NCBI RefSeq assembly: GCF_900497595.1 | Contig: NZ_UFQO01000006.1 | Location: 1-64,000 of the forward strand | DNA length: 64,000 nucleotides | Origin: Treponema pectinovorum | GTDB taxonomy: Bacteria; Spirochaetota; Spirochaetia; Treponematales; Treponemataceae | Reading direction: 5' to 3' | Shown: piece by piece, positions 44,430 to 53,179 of the stretch | How the letters are laid out: each line of letters starts with the position of its first letter | Numbering within the stretch: position 1 is the stretch's first letter | Position numbers and translations under genes: made by a program | Notes under the pieces: generated by a model | Told to the model about the DNA's origin: nothing | Databases searched by the model: none | What the model saw: the letters and a program-made list of their open reading frames with translations, nothing else

Positions 44430-45356
44430 TTATGAAAGAGGATCAGGCTTTTGCATGGTCTTTACAGGAGAAATTTCTAATATCTTATTTTCAAGTTCAG
44501 AAAGTTGACTAGAAATCCTTGCGTCAATTGCTCCAAAATCGGTTTCTACAATGCAACCGCCCTTATCAACAGAGCCGTCTTCCACAACCGTTATTCCTTT
44601 GATATTTTCCACTTGAGCGATAAAATCTTTTATGTGTTCTGTTGTAAGTTTTACATCTTCTATATTTACGCGGATTGTTACATCTCCACGCCCTTTTACC
44701 TTTTTTAATGCGGAAAGAACGTTTGCCATTACAACCTGCTTTTGATTATCGGACATTATCTTTACGACTTTTCGGCTCATCAACAAAACCAATTCAACAA
44801 TCTGCTGTTCAGTTTCGTTTAAAATTTCTTCGCGCCTGTTCATCACCGCTTGGAGAATTTTATGACTCCGCTCGATTAAGCGAGAAACCTCTTCTTTTCC
44901 AGAAGCAAAGCCACTTTCTTCGCCGTTTTTATATCCGTCTTCGTAAGCATTTTTGCTGATTTCTTTTTTATCTCCTTCAGCTTTTTTAAGAATCTCACTC
45001 GCCTCGTATTGAGCATTCTTTATTATTTCGTCCGCTTTTGTTTGAGCCTCGGTTTTTATAGTTTGAGCTTCATCGGTTTGTCTTTTTACTTCTGCAAAAG
45101 CGGCTGTTTTAGCGTTTTCAATTATCGTGCTCGCTTCTTGATTTGCTTCATCGAGCATGCTCTGCTTTTCAAGTTCCCATTTTTCCTTGTAGTCATTAGC
45201 CTGTTTTTCAAGCTCTTCAATAGTTGGACCTGTGTATTGTGGAACTTCTTCAACTTCAACTTCTTCGACTGGTGGTTCAAAATTATGCACAAGCGCAAGT
45301 TTAAAATCGCCATCTTTGTTTTTTACTTCATTGGGCTGAAACAAGTTTTTATTCAT
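44430..45356 (-). CDS. fliH: Flagellar export regulator FliH
   Basis: Binds and controls FliI. 308 residues: an acidic, disordered N-terminus (about 1-65, VEEVEVEEV), a long coiled coil rich in Glu, Lys and Ala (about 60-165; EAQTIKTEAQTKADEIIK) and a globular C-terminal domain (about 175-285). The 2-residue-gap heptad pattern is FliH-like. It is longer than enteric FliH (about 230), as in other spirochaetes. 32 bases after fliG; ribosome-binding site AGAGGGA. Confidence 0.9.
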   Translation of the reverse strand: MNKNLFQPNEVKNKDGDFKLALVHNFEPPVEEVEVEEVPQYTGPTIEELEKQANDYKEKWELEKQSMLDEANQEASTIIENAKTAAFAEVKRQTDEAQTIKTEAQTKADEIIKNAQYEASEILKKAEGDKKEISKNAYEDGYKNGEESGFASGKEEVSRLIERSHKILQAVMNRREEILNETEQQIVELVLLMSRKVVKIMSDNQKQVVMANVLSALKKVKGRGDVTIRVNIEDVKLTTEHIKDFIAQVENIKGITVVEDGSVDKGGCIVETDFGAIDARISSQLSELENKILEISPVKTMQKPDPLS

Positions 45357-45388
45357 ACACTAATCCCTCTACCTAAAAACAACCTTAT

Positions 45389-46483
45389 TTATACGACAAG
45401 CTCATCTTCGCCTGAACGTGCAATTACGATTTCGCCTGCATCTTCAAGGCGGCGGATTGTAGATACTATCTTCTGCTGTGCTTCTTCAACATCCTTTAAG
45501 CGGACAGGTCCCATAAATTCCATATCTTCTTTTAACATGCTTGCCGCACGCTTTGACATATTTCTGAATATTTTGTCTTGAACTTCTGTATCGACAGATT
45601 TGAGCGCCTTTGCCAATTCCTGAGTATCGACTTCGCGAAGAACTTTTTGAATGGCACGGTCGTCGAGCATAACGATATCTTCGAATACGAACATTCTCTT
45701 CTTGATTTCTTCTGCCAAGTCAGGGTCATCTTCTTCCAAAGATTCAATGATTGATTTTTCAGAAGAACGATCAACAAGGTTCAAAATTTCTACGATAGAT
45801 TCAACACCACCGGCAGCAGTGTAGTCTTCTGAAGAAAGTGTTGAAAGTTTTTTCTCCAAAACGCGTTCAACTTCACGCAAAACATCAGGCGAAGTTCTGT
45901 CCATCGTTGCAAGACGACGCGAAACTTCCGGTTGAATTTCTGCCGGCAAATTCTGCAAGATAACCGCTGCCTTGCTGGGCTCGAGATACGCCAAGATAAG
46001 TGCGATAGTCTGCGGATACTCAGTTTGAATAAAGTTTAAAAGGTGTGCAGGGTCAGTACGGCGGATAAAATCAAAAGGACGAACCTGCAAACTCGAAGTG
46101 AGGCGGTTTATTATGTCGATTGCTTTTTGAGAACCAAGCGATTTTTCAAGGAGTTCTCGAGCGTAATCTATACCACCAGTAGAAATAAAGTTTTGCGCAT
46201 TCATCAAATCCTGGAATTCTTCCAAAACCTGATCTTTAAAATCTGCATCGACAGTTTCAAGCCTTGCAATTTCAAAAGTTAAAGTTTCAACTTCGTCTTC
46301 CCTTAAGTGCTTCATAATCTCGGAAGAAACATCGCTACCCAGCGAAACAAGAAAGATTGCCGCTTTCTGACGCCCTGTAAGATTCTTAAAATCTTTCGCT
46401 CCGCCTTTTTTAGAAGCACCTGCGGGTTTTAAATTGCCACTTTTTGCAGGCGCTTTACTTGCTGTGGATTTTTCATCTGCCAT
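45389..46483 (-). CDS. fliG: Flagellar motor switch protein FliG (main copy)
   Basis: The rotor protein that meets the stator and carries torque. 364 residues: an Ala/Lys/Gly-rich N-terminal tail, the FliF-binding domain (LTGRQKAAIFLVSLGSD), the middle domain with EHPQ-like motif present as TEYPQTIALILAYL (about 165) and the C-terminal torque domain with MFVFEDIVMLDDRAIQKVLREVD (split here), where the charged helix is intact. It is in the canonical operon position after fliF (4-base gap), so it is the principal FliG; the paralogue at 13034-14251 is FliG1. Confidence 0.95.
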   Translation of the reverse strand: MADEKSTASKAPAKSGNLKPAGASKKGGAKDFKNLTGRQKAAIFLVSLGSDVSSEIMKHLREDEVETLTFEIARLETVDADFKDQVLEEFQDLMNAQNFISTGGIDYARELLEKSLGSQKAIDIINRLTSSLQVRPFDFIRRTDPAHLLNFIQTEYPQTIALILAYLEPSKAAVILQNLPAEIQPEVSRRLATMDRTSPDVLREVERVLEKKLSTLSSEDYTAAGGVESIVEILNLVDRSSEKSIIESLEEDDPDLAEEIKKRMFVFEDIVMLDDRAIQKVLREVDTQELAKALKSVDTEVQDKIFRNMSKRAASMLKEDMEFMGPVRLKDVEEAQQKIVSTIRRLEDAGEIVIARSGEDELVV

Positions 46484-46487
46484 AACT

Positions 46488-48269
46488 CTATTCCTCCATC
46501 AACCAAGTGCGAATGAGCATTGCAACATCTTCTGGATGTTCTTTTGCCATAGCGATTGCGTTTTCTTGCAATTCTGCACGCTTTCGCTCTTCAACAGACA
46601 TAGTAACTTCCATTCCTTCCTGTTTTGCATCCCAAAGTGCTTTTTCTCGTTCAGCCTGCTGGCGACGCAAAATCTCTTCTTCGCGCAGACGACGACGCCT
46701 TTCCATCTCGCGGCTTATAAATCTAAATATTATAAAGGTTAAAAGAACAACCGCAGTTCCTGCCAATACAAGTAAGATGGTCGTTCTGGTTTGTCGGCTG
46801 CGGAAATAATCATCTTCTTCGCTCTCCCATTGAATATCCCTAGGAATTGCAAAACTCGTTATGGTAACGCTGTCGCCTCTTCTCTTATTGTAGCCGATTG
46901 CGTCTTGAACAAGAGAAGTAACCTGCTCGATTACAGTTTGCGAAACAGGATGATACACGCGGAAAAAATGCCCAATGCTTAAACGAGAATTTTCAGGAGA
47001 AATGTTATTTTGAGTACAGTATTCGCGCCAGCGTTCAAGGTTTTCGTCGCTTATGATAATAGGCTTTCTGTTTTTGTCGAGTTGAGTTTCCCATTTGCCG
47101 TCGATATTTGCAGAAGCGGTTATGCGAACCAAAGTTGAATTTTGGTCTGTGTGGCGAACTTCCGTATTTACAACATTATTTTGAGTAACTCCAGTTTCTG
47201 TCGATTTGCCTATAACGTTTGACATATCAGAATAAACTGGCGGATTTTGTCCTTCAACACCAGCAGGTCCTTCTGGATTGTAACCTGTTCCAGTCCATTC
47301 CTTTGTAACAGTTTGCGAAGATATAGGAAGATAATCCCGTTTTTCAGTAGTATCGTAAGGCTTGTCTGGATCTTGTTCTGTAATTACAACTGGAGTGTAA
47401 ATAGTCTGGTCGCGGGTAACCTTAGACATGTCCTTTTCAATTTTTATATTTAAATCTCTAACGCGCTCAGCACCGTTAAAGTTTTTCTGCAAAAATTCAA
47501 GGACTTTTTTCCGCATTGCGTCTTCTTCAGAAGAAATTTGCTTGTGTTCTTTACGGATATTATCGAGCCTGTCGCTTTCAGCCATTCCTTCAAAATCGTT
47601 TAAAGTGTTTCCGTAGTTATCGACAAGCACTAAATTTTCAGCATAAAGTCCAACAACAGAGCGCAAAATCAAATCCTGCAAACCTTTAAGCTGCTTTCTA
47701 TTTGAAGCCATCTCGCTATTGGGTTTAAAAGTTACGGTTACAGAAGCGGTAACAGGTTTCTGGTCGGAAGCAAATAGCGCTTTTTCAGGAAAAGTTAAAA
47801 TTACGTTTGCATCTGCAATGTCTTCTATCGCAAGGATATGCTGCCTGACCTGTTTTGTAATCGAACGCTGGAGTTTAACGTTATTGCTAAAATCCGTATC
47901 AGTCCAACTTGTTTGGTCAAAAAGATTAAAAGCGTCAACTCCAGAAGGAACAAGCCCTTCCAAAAGCAAAAGGCTTTTCATCTTATCCGCAACTTTTTTA
48001 TCATCAACGATTATAAGACCGCTTTCGTTAACAGAATAATTAACGCCTTCTTGATCCAATCTCAAAGTTATCGCATCTCTTGCACTTTCGTCGCGGATAG
48101 CAGTATTAAAAAGCGGAACTCCAGTAGGAGCTGCAGAAAGTCTAAACATTAATGCAACCGCAACAATTACGGCTACAACGATTGCGATTAGGATAGCCTT
48201 TTGAACAGGCTTCCATTTTGTCCACATTTCTTTGAGTTTGGCTGGTAAAGCTTTAAGCCATTCGATCAT
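46488..48269 (-). CDS. fliF: Flagellar MS-ring protein FliF
   Basis: Forms the inner-membrane MS ring. 593 residues with a membrane span near 25-48, the periplasmic ring-building domains (RBM1-3; DEEGVNY-like LDQEGVNYSVNESGL near 75 and FPEKALFASDQKPVTASVTV near 160), a second span near 482-502 and a cytosolic FliG-binding tail ending MLIRTWLMEE. It is preceded by an unusually G-rich ribosome-binding site, GGGAGGGG at 48274-48281. A 205-base gap with a GC-rich hairpin repeat separates it from fliE. Confidence 0.96.
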   Translation of the reverse strand: MIEWLKALPAKLKEMWTKWKPVQKAILIAIVVAVIVAVALMFRLSAAPTGVPLFNTAIRDESARDAITLRLDQEGVNYSVNESGLIIVDDKKVADKMKSLLLLEGLVPSGVDAFNLFDQTSWTDTDFSNNVKLQRSITKQVRQHILAIEDIADANVILTFPEKALFASDQKPVTASVTVTFKPNSEMASNRKQLKGLQDLILRSVVGLYAENLVLVDNYGNTLNDFEGMAESDRLDNIRKEHKQISSEEDAMRKKVLEFLQKNFNGAERVRDLNIKIEKDMSKVTRDQTIYTPVVITEQDPDKPYDTTEKRDYLPISSQTVTKEWTGTGYNPEGPAGVEGQNPPVYSDMSNVIGKSTETGVTQNNVVNTEVRHTDQNSTLVRITASANIDGKWETQLDKNRKPIIISDENLERWREYCTQNNISPENSRLSIGHFFRVYHPVSQTVIEQVTSLVQDAIGYNKRRGDSVTITSFAIPRDIQWESEEDDYFRSRQTRTTILLVLAGTAVVLLTFIIFRFISREMERRRRLREEEILRRQQAEREKALWDAKQEGMEVTMSVEERKRAELQENAIAMAKEHPEDVAMLIRTWLMEE

Positions 48270-48273
48270 CTGA

Positions 48274-48281
48274 CCCCTCCC
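48274..48281 (-). promoter_or_regulatory. Strong G-rich ribosome-binding site of fliF
   Basis: GGGAGGGG on the minus strand, 4 bases before the ATG. Its reverse complement CCCCTCCC is identical to bases 25-32 in the loop of the predicted small RNA. Confidence 0.6.
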
Positions 48282-48375
48282 GTGACCGAATTTCTAAAAA
48301 TAAATTCATATTAGATTAGCACATTTTTTATGTAAAGAAAAGCATATCTTTTTACGGCGTAAAAAATTAACGTTT

Positions 48376-48456
48376 TACCAGCTGTGCGGGGTTGCGCTTT
48401 CGCTCCATTGGCGACAAGTCGCCAACGGCTTACGCCGCCCCTACCATCTGGGCTAA
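48376..48456. repeat. GC-rich hairpin element between fliE and fliF
   Basis: Part of the 205-base fliE-fliF gap. It holds a perfect 8-bp inverted repeat with a 2-base loop (TTGGCGAC at 48408-48415, GTCGCCAA at 48418-48425) and ends CTGGGCTAAGAT, nearly the same as the end of the element at 52872-52973 (CCGGGCTAAGAT). No T run follows on the minus strand, so it is not a standard terminator. Confidence 0.6.
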
Positions 48457-48474
48457 GATATTTAAAAACGCCCA

Positions 48475-48819
48475 CTAACGCGCTGTCTGAATTTCAGACC
48501 AACCGCTAACAAGCCTTTCAATCACAGTTTGAGCAAGGGTCAAAGACATCTGAGCCTTAGCCATAGCGGTAGTAACATCGTGAATATCAACAGAATCTGG
48601 GTCAGTAATCAATTTCTCCTGAAGTTTACCAACTTCAAGTTGATTTTCATTTACATGATTTACCGCTTCCAAAAGATAAGACTCAAAAATTCCAGGTTTC
48701 TTATTTGTATCTCCAATCTGCTCTTGACCTGGAATCATTTTTGTAAGAGGTGCCGTTCCGCTATGAGCAGAATTCGTTCGCGTCATTACAGGAGACGCCA
48801 TAATCTGCATTGCATTCAT
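48475..48819 (-). CDS. fliE: Flagellar hook-basal body junction protein FliE
   Basis: Joins the MS ring to the rod. 114 residues; the C-terminal 75 carry the FliE core (FESYLLEAVNHVNENQLEVG, IHDVTTAMAKAQMSLTLAQTV). The ribosome-binding site is GGGGGATAA; its reverse complement over 48826-48833 equals bases 21-28 of the predicted small RNA. Lies 87 bases after flgC. Confidence 0.93.
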   Translation of the reverse strand: MNAMQIMASPVMTRTNSAHSGTAPLTKMIPGQEQIGDTNKKPGIFESYLLEAVNHVNENQLEVGKLQEKLITDPDSVDIHDVTTAMAKAQMSLTLAQTVIERLVSGWSEIQTAR

Positions 48820-48825
48820 AAAAAT

Positions 48826-48833
48826 TTATCCCC
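48826..48833 (-). promoter_or_regulatory. Ribosome-binding site of fliE
   Basis: GGGGATAA on the minus strand. The plus-strand sequence TTATCCCC is also bases 21-28 of the predicted small RNA, so the two RNAs could pair over 8 bases. Confidence 0.45.
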
Positions 48834-48906
48834 CTTTTGTAAATTCCCACTTCAAAATTTTATAATAAAAAATTTGCAGTGTAAAGAAGATAATCAAAAA
48901 TCAACC

Positions 48907-49368
48907 TTAATTTCTTCCAATTTCAAGTGCTGCAGAAAACATATCCTTTGCACCCTGCACAACTGTCGAATTTGCCTCGTAAGCGCGGCTTGCAGAAATT
49001 AAATCCACCATTTCGTTTACTATATTTACATTTGGATATTCAACATATCCCTTGTTTGGTCCTGATTGAATTGCATCTGGATTTGTAGGCTCGTATACAA
49101 GTCTGCCCTGCGTGGTATCTTTTACAATTTCTCTAACTCTAACGCCTTTGCCAGGTCCGTTATCCTGCTGTGCACTTACAAAAGGCATTCTCCAAGTAGG
49201 ATGAGTAGAAGCGATAGGTTCAATTATAACTGAAGACTTTTTAAAAGCACCGCCTTCTTGAGTTCTTGTTGTAGAAACATTAGCGATATTGTTGGAAATA
49301 ACATCACTTCTAAGGCGTTCAACGCTCATCCCCGTAGCAGCGATATTTATCGAAGTAAACATACCCAT
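48907..49368 (-). CDS. flgC: Flagellar proximal rod protein FlgC
   Basis: A rod protein of the periplasmic flagellum. 153 residues. The N-terminal MFTSINIAATGMSVERLR and following NNIANVSTT motif is the rod/hook family signature, and the C-terminal YPNVNIVNEMVDLISASRAYEAN is FlgC-typical. GGAGG precedes the ATG. 52 bases after flgB. Confidence 0.95.
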   Translation of the reverse strand: MGMFTSINIAATGMSVERLRSDVISNNIANVSTTRTQEGGAFKKSSVIIEPIASTHPTWRMPFVSAQQDNGPGKGVRVREIVKDTTQGRLVYEPTNPDAIQSGPNKGYVEYPNVNIVNEMVDLISASRAYEANSTVVQGAKDMFSAALEIGRN

Positions 49369-49420
49369 AACAAAAAACCTCCAGTTTTTATTTACAAAAA
49401 TAAAAGTTAAATTTCAAAAA

Positions 49421-49837
49421 TTACTTACGCATTGCAAGTTTTACTTGGCTAAACTCAAAATTTTGCAATTGTGAAAGAAGTCTGTAATTCATCTGTATTT
49501 TTAATATGTTTGTCGCTTCAAATTCCGCATCAACATTGTTGCCATTTGCGTTTGCGGTTGTAGTCCAATCTGTAACACGCCTCGGTTCAACTTCTCTCCA
49601 ATCGTAAGGCTCTTTTAACTGAATATGTCGATTATCTGTCGTGGTAAGCAAAAAGCGATTTTCAGAATTTGCTTCACTTTCAAATGCGCGTTTTAATTCA
49701 CTTTCAAAATTAACCTGCTGCCTCTTATAATTTGGAACTTCTGCATTTGCAATATTATTTGCAGAAACCTGATAACGAAGAGAATTAACGTCAAGTGCGC
49801 GATGCAATAATTCAACAGAACGTGTAAAAGTATTCAT
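49421..49837 (-). CDS. flgB: Flagellar proximal rod protein FlgB
   Basis: First gene of the motor operon and a rod subunit. 138 residues; the family motif NNIANAEVPNYKRQQVNFES is near residues 26-45 and the C-terminal region TNILKIQMNYRLLSQL matches FlgB. There is no ribosome-binding site: the bases before the ATG are TTTTAAT, directly preceded by a sigma-28-type -10 element. The message may be leaderless. Confidence 0.93.
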   Translation of the reverse strand: MNTFTRSVELLHRALDVNSLRYQVSANNIANAEVPNYKRQQVNFESELKRAFESEANSENRFLLTTTDNRHIQLKEPYDWREVEPRRVTDWTTTANANGNNVDAEFEATNILKIQMNYRLLSQLQNFEFSQVKLAMRK

Positions 49838-49844
49838 ATTAAAA

Positions 49845-49871
49845 TTATCGGAGAAGGATTTTTTATATTTA
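49845..49871 (-). promoter_or_regulatory. Sigma-28 (FliA) type promoter of the flgB operon
   Basis: On the minus strand TAAA (49871-49868), exactly 15 bases, then TCCGATAA (49852-49845). The sigma-28 consensus is TAAA-N15-GCCGATAA, so 11 of 12 specific bases match. No sigma-70 -35 box fits. The -10 element ends 7 bases before the flgB ATG. Confidence 0.7.
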
Positions 49872-49901
49872 GAAAAAAATGTGCAATAAAAAAGGAGAGA
49901 T

Positions 49902-49958
49902 ATGAAATTTTACGAAAACACAGCAGATTCAATATTGTGTAAAAACACAACAATTTAA
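49902..49958 (+). CDS. Possible 18-residue leader-type peptide
   Basis: An ATG 3 bases after AAAGGAGAG opens 18 codons (MKFYENTADSILCKNTTI). A 6-bp hairpin (TTGTGT/ACACAA) overlaps its end. It is divergent from flgB and has no long gene after it on the plus strand. The ribosome-binding site is strong, but no convincing promoter was seen; it may be chance. Confidence 0.25.
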   Translation: MKFYENTADSILCKNTTI

Positions 49959-49992
49959 TAAGAGAATCGCACGCTCGTGCAACAAAAAACAC

Positions 49993-50058
49993 AAAAAAAA
50001 TCTGCAATCTCAATATTCGCGATACACAAATCGCTGTGGAAAAATTTGTATTGCAGAT
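49993..50058 (-). terminator. Terminator of the YitT-like gene
   Basis: On the minus strand a 9-bp outer stem (ATCTGCAAT at 50000-50008 with ATTGCAGAT at 50050-50058) encloses an inner hairpin (GCGAT/ATCGC) and is followed by eight T. Confidence 0.65.
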
Positions 50059-50070
50059 AATATCAGAAAA

Positions 50071-50940
50071 TCAGTCTGGTTGGCGTTTATAAAATTGACC
50101 AATTATATCTTTTGATTCAATAACGTTGATAAACGAATTTGGATCTACTATTCTAAGTTCTTTTTCTAAACGGCGAGTTTCTCCAGAGGAAACAACCGTA
50201 TAAACCATTTTACGAGCCTTTTTTGAAAATTCTCCCCGCCCTTCAAAAACCGTAGCCCCGTGATTCGTCAATTCTTTTATCTTTGAATAAATTTCATCAG
50301 ATTTATCGGTGATTATCAAAAGCGTTGTCTTAGAATATTTTTTGTACAGAGCGTTTGTAACTTGCGTTGTCGTGTATTGCAAAATTATAGAATAAAGCGC
50401 CTTATCCCAACCAAAAAGAAGCCCTGCAATCACCAAAATAAGACTGTTTGCAAAAAATATTGCATTCCAAGCGGATTTTCCAGTTTTTTCAGAAACATAT
50501 ATCACGATAAAATCCGTACCACCAGAAGAACTCTCTGCAAAAAGGCAGCACACAACAGCAATAGAATTTAAGATTCCGCCAAACACAGAACACAAAAGCA
50601 AATCATCAGTAAGATGAAGCCAAGCAAAACCGTCAAGCAAATCCGTAAAAATTCCAGAAATGAAAATCATCACGACGCTAAGAAAAGTGAATTTTTTTCC
50701 AATATATTTAAAACCAATCCAAACAGGAAAAACATTCAAAACGTAAACTAAGACAGAAAAAGGAATGTTTATGCCAAAATATGTGGAAAATATGTTCTGT
50801 AAAAGAAGTGCAATCCCAGAAAGACCTCCAGGAAGCAGAGATGCGGCGCGAACAAAGACAACGATGTTCAGCGCCATCAAAAAACCACCAAGGCTAACCA
50901 GTAAAAATCGCTTAAAATCGCGAACAAATGACTTTTTCAT
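50071..50940 (-). CDS. YitT family membrane protein
   Basis: A 289-residue inner-membrane protein with about 5-6 spans (residues about 10-200; the hallmark LPGGLSGIALLLQNIF near 35-50 and SSGGTDFIVIYVS near 137) and a C-terminal cytosolic DUF2179 domain (about 210-285; IITDKSDEI and MVYTVVSSGETRRL). The transport role is unproven. A TATAAT ends 9 bases before the ATG, with no clear -35 box. Confidence 0.85.
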   Translation of the reverse strand: MKKSFVRDFKRFLLVSLGGFLMALNIVVFVRAASLLPGGLSGIALLLQNIFSTYFGINIPFSVLVYVLNVFPVWIGFKYIGKKFTFLSVVMIFISGIFTDLLDGFAWLHLTDDLLLCSVFGGILNSIAVVCCLFAESSSGGTDFIVIYVSEKTGKSAWNAIFFANSLILVIAGLLFGWDKALYSIILQYTTTQVTNALYKKYSKTTLLIITDKSDEIYSKIKELTNHGATVFEGRGEFSKKARKMVYTVVSSGETRRLEKELRIVDPNSFINVIESKDIIGQFYKRQPD

Positions 50941-50992
50941 ATAGACCTCATTATAGCAAATTTTTTCAGCCTGATGGTAATCTTAAAATCGT

Positions 50993-52684
50993 CTATTGCA
51001 GAATTGCACCTTTGTCCGCAGAAGATACGAGTTTTGCATAGCGAGCAAGGTAGCCTGTTTTTACTTTTGGTTCTGGAGCAACCCATTTTTCTCGACGGCG
51101 AGCAAGTTCTTCATCAGAAACTTTAAGATTTATCTTGTAGTTATTTATATCAAGTTCAATCAAGTCTCCTTCTTCAACAAGCGCAATAGGACCTCCAACA
51201 GCAGCCTCTGGAGAGCAATGCCCCAAAGAAGCACCTCTAGTTGCCCCAGAAAATCTGCCGTCTGTAATCAAAGCGACCTGTTTGTCCAAGCCCTGTCCTG
51301 CAAGAGCCGCAGTTACAGCAAGCATTTCTCTCATTCCAGGGCCACCTTTTGGACCTTCGTAGCGAATTACCACAACATCTCCAGGATGAATCTCGGATTT
51401 TTGAACCGCTTCCATCGCTCCTGCTTCATCGTCAAAAACTCTGGCAGGACCTGTGTGGTGCATCAATTCTTTTGCACAAGCAGAACGCTTAACAACTGTT
51501 CCGTCTGGAGCGAGGTTCCCAAACAAAATTGCAATGCCGCCGTTGTCCGAAAAAGGATTTTCAATCGGACGCAAAATTTCAGGGTCTTTGTTTTTTACAC
51601 CCTTAATATTTTCTGCAATGGATTTTCCTGTTACGGTGATAAGACTTGTATCTATCAAATTCTTTTTTGCAAGTTCTGCAAGCACTGCCTGAACTCCACC
51701 CGCATCGTCCAACTCGCACATAAAATTGTGACCTGCCGGAGCTAAGTGGCAGAGGTTTGGAGTTCTATCTGAAATTTCATTCACTTCGTGCAAATCAATT
51801 TCAATTCCTGCTTCGTGCGCAATAGCCGGAACATGCAACATCGTGTTAGAAGAGCAGCCCAAAGCCATATCAGCCGTTAAAGCATTTCTAAAATTTTCTG
51901 CTTTCATCATAGAATGAGCAGTGATTCCTCTATTGTACATTTCCATAACCTGCATTCCAGCGTGTTTTGCAAGTGCAATTCTTCTACCAGTTACCGCAGG
52001 AATAGTTCCATTTCCTGGAAGGCCAAGCCCCAAAACTTCGGTAAGGCAGTTCATAGAATTTGCGGTAAACATGCCAGAACAAGAACCGCAGCCAGGACAA
52101 GCGTAGTGTTCCATTTCCGAAAGTTGTGCTTGTGTAACCTTACCAACTGCAAGCCCTCCAACCGCTTCAAACATATCGGTCAACGAAAGATTTTTTCCAG
52201 AATAAGGATTTGTTTTATCATGGCCTGGAAGCCTTCCTGGCATCATAGGTCCGCCAGAAACAAATACGGTAGGCAAATCCAAACGAGCTGCCGCAATCAG
52301 CATTCCAGGAACAACTTTATCGCAGTTAGGAATCATTACGATAGCGTCAAACTGATGAGCCTTTGCAACGCATTCAATGCTGTCTGCAATCAACTCTCTG
52401 GTTACAAGCGAATATTTCATTCCTTCGTGTCCCATAGCAATACCATCGCAAACCGCAATCGCAGGGAATTCAATAGGAGTTCCACCAGCCATGCGCACAC
52501 CAGCTTTTACCGCCTCAGAAATTCGGTCAAGTTCAATGTGGCCGGGAATCAATTCATTTTTAGCACAGATAACGCCAACCAAAGGCAAATCCAATTCTTC
52601 ATCAGTAAATCCCGATGCATAAAAAAGAGAACGGTGAGGAGCACGCGCAGAACCTTTGCACGCATTGTCAGATTTTTTTGCCAT
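50993..52684 (-). CDS. ilvD: Dihydroxy-acid dehydratase
   Basis: An iron-sulphur enzyme for the third step of valine and isoleucine synthesis. 563 residues; the three cluster-binding regions are seen as [13 protein letters not shown] (about 90), [13 protein letters not shown] (about 118) and [16 protein letters not shown] (about 190), and the C-terminal [12 protein letters not shown] and [10 protein letters not shown] (about 480-500) are intact. The frame opens at 52720, but the ATG at 52684 has GGGAG before it and begins [11 protein letters not shown]. It diverges from ilvB across 495 bases. Confidence 0.95.
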   Translation of the reverse strand: MAKKSDNACKGSARAPHRSLFYASGFTDEELDLPLVGVICAKNELIPGHIELDRISEAVKAGVRMAGGTPIEFPAIAVCDGIAMGHEGMKYSLVTRELIADSIECVAKAHQFDAIVMIPNCDKVVPGMLIAAARLDLPTVFVSGGPMMPGRLPGHDKTNPYSGKNLSLTDMFEAVGGLAVGKVTQAQLSEMEHYACPGCGSCSGMFTANSMNCLTEVLGLGLPGNGTIPAVTGRRIALAKHAGMQVMEMYNRGITAHSMMKAENFRNALTADMALGCSSNTMLHVPAIAHEAGIEIDLHEVNEISDRTPNLCHLAPAGHNFMCELDDAGGVQAVLAELAKKNLIDTSLITVTGKSIAENIKGVKNKDPEILRPIENPFSDNGGIAILFGNLAPDGTVVKRSACAKELMHHTGPARVFDDEAGAMEAVQKSEIHPGDVVVIRYEGPKGGPGMREMLAVTAALAGQGLDKQVALITDGRFSGATRGASLGHCSPEAAVGGPIALVEEGDLIELDINNYKINLKVSDEELARRREKWVAPEPKVKTGYLARYAKLVSSADKGAILQ

Positions 52685-52854
52685 AATAACTCCCATAAAA
52701 ATCAGCACAGGAATTTTCAACTTGCGCTTTGATTTTTACACTGATTTGCAAAAAGCAAAATCAGCCTTGAATAAAAAAGTTTGCAACGCAAACCAGCGAA
52801 CAAAAACTTCGACAAATTTTCGGGCAAAGTTTTTATTGCATCTCTGAAATTTTA

Positions 52855-52977
52855 TTTTGGAGCAAATCCCTTTACTCCACCGGCTTTTCGTGGTTCCGGC
52901 ATACGCCTGCATCCTGTTAAGCCTTAAAACAGAATGGCTTAACAGGACTTCGCCACTACAATCCGGGCTAAGATTAT
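52855..52977. repeat. GC-rich hairpin element between ilvD and ilvB
   Basis: Lies inside the 495-base gene-free gap. It contains a perfect 11-bp inverted repeat (CCTGTTAAGCC at 52913-52923, GGCTTAACAGG at 52936-52946) and ends CCGGGCTAAGAT, as the fliE-fliF element does. No transposase is present. The rest of the gap holds the ilvB promoter and AT-rich leader of ilvD with no strong promoter match. Confidence 0.6.
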
Positions 52978-53073
52978 TGTTCAAAGTATATAGTTTTGAG
53001 TGTCGCCTGTTAACATCAAAATTGTTATTTATTTAATTTTATTAAATATCTTCAGTATAACTAAATGCTTTTG

Positions 53074-53102
53074 TTGACAAAACAAAATTCACTCTTCATA
53101 AT
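53074..53102 (+). promoter_or_regulatory. Promoter of ilvB
   Basis: A perfect TTGACA (53074-53079), 17 bases, CATAAT (53097-53102), identical in boxes and spacing to the argR promoter. Confidence 0.8.
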
Positions 53103-53108
53103 TTATCT

Positions 53109-53150
53109 ATGTTATACGCACCTTCGGTCAACAAAATCATTTTCCTCTAA
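53109..53150 (+). CDS. Possible 13-residue leader peptide of ilvB
   Basis: MLYAPSVNKIIFL begins 6 bases after the -10 box, so at or near the predicted transcription start, and ends 29 bases before ilvB. Five of 13 residues are Leu, Ile or Val, as in ilv leader peptides. No terminator hairpin follows, so classical attenuation is not visible; a translational mechanism or chance are the alternatives. Confidence 0.3.
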   Translation: MLYAPSVNKIIFL

Positions 53151-53179
53151 AATAATAAAACTTTACGGAGGCACATCCT

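Noticed and set aside
51914-52732. A 272-codon open frame on the plus strand opposite ilvD
   Set aside because: It is entirely antisense to a well-supported ilvD with intact cluster motifs; its composition (Ser, Arg, Asn, Cys-rich) is that of a shadow frame and it lacks a ribosome-binding site.
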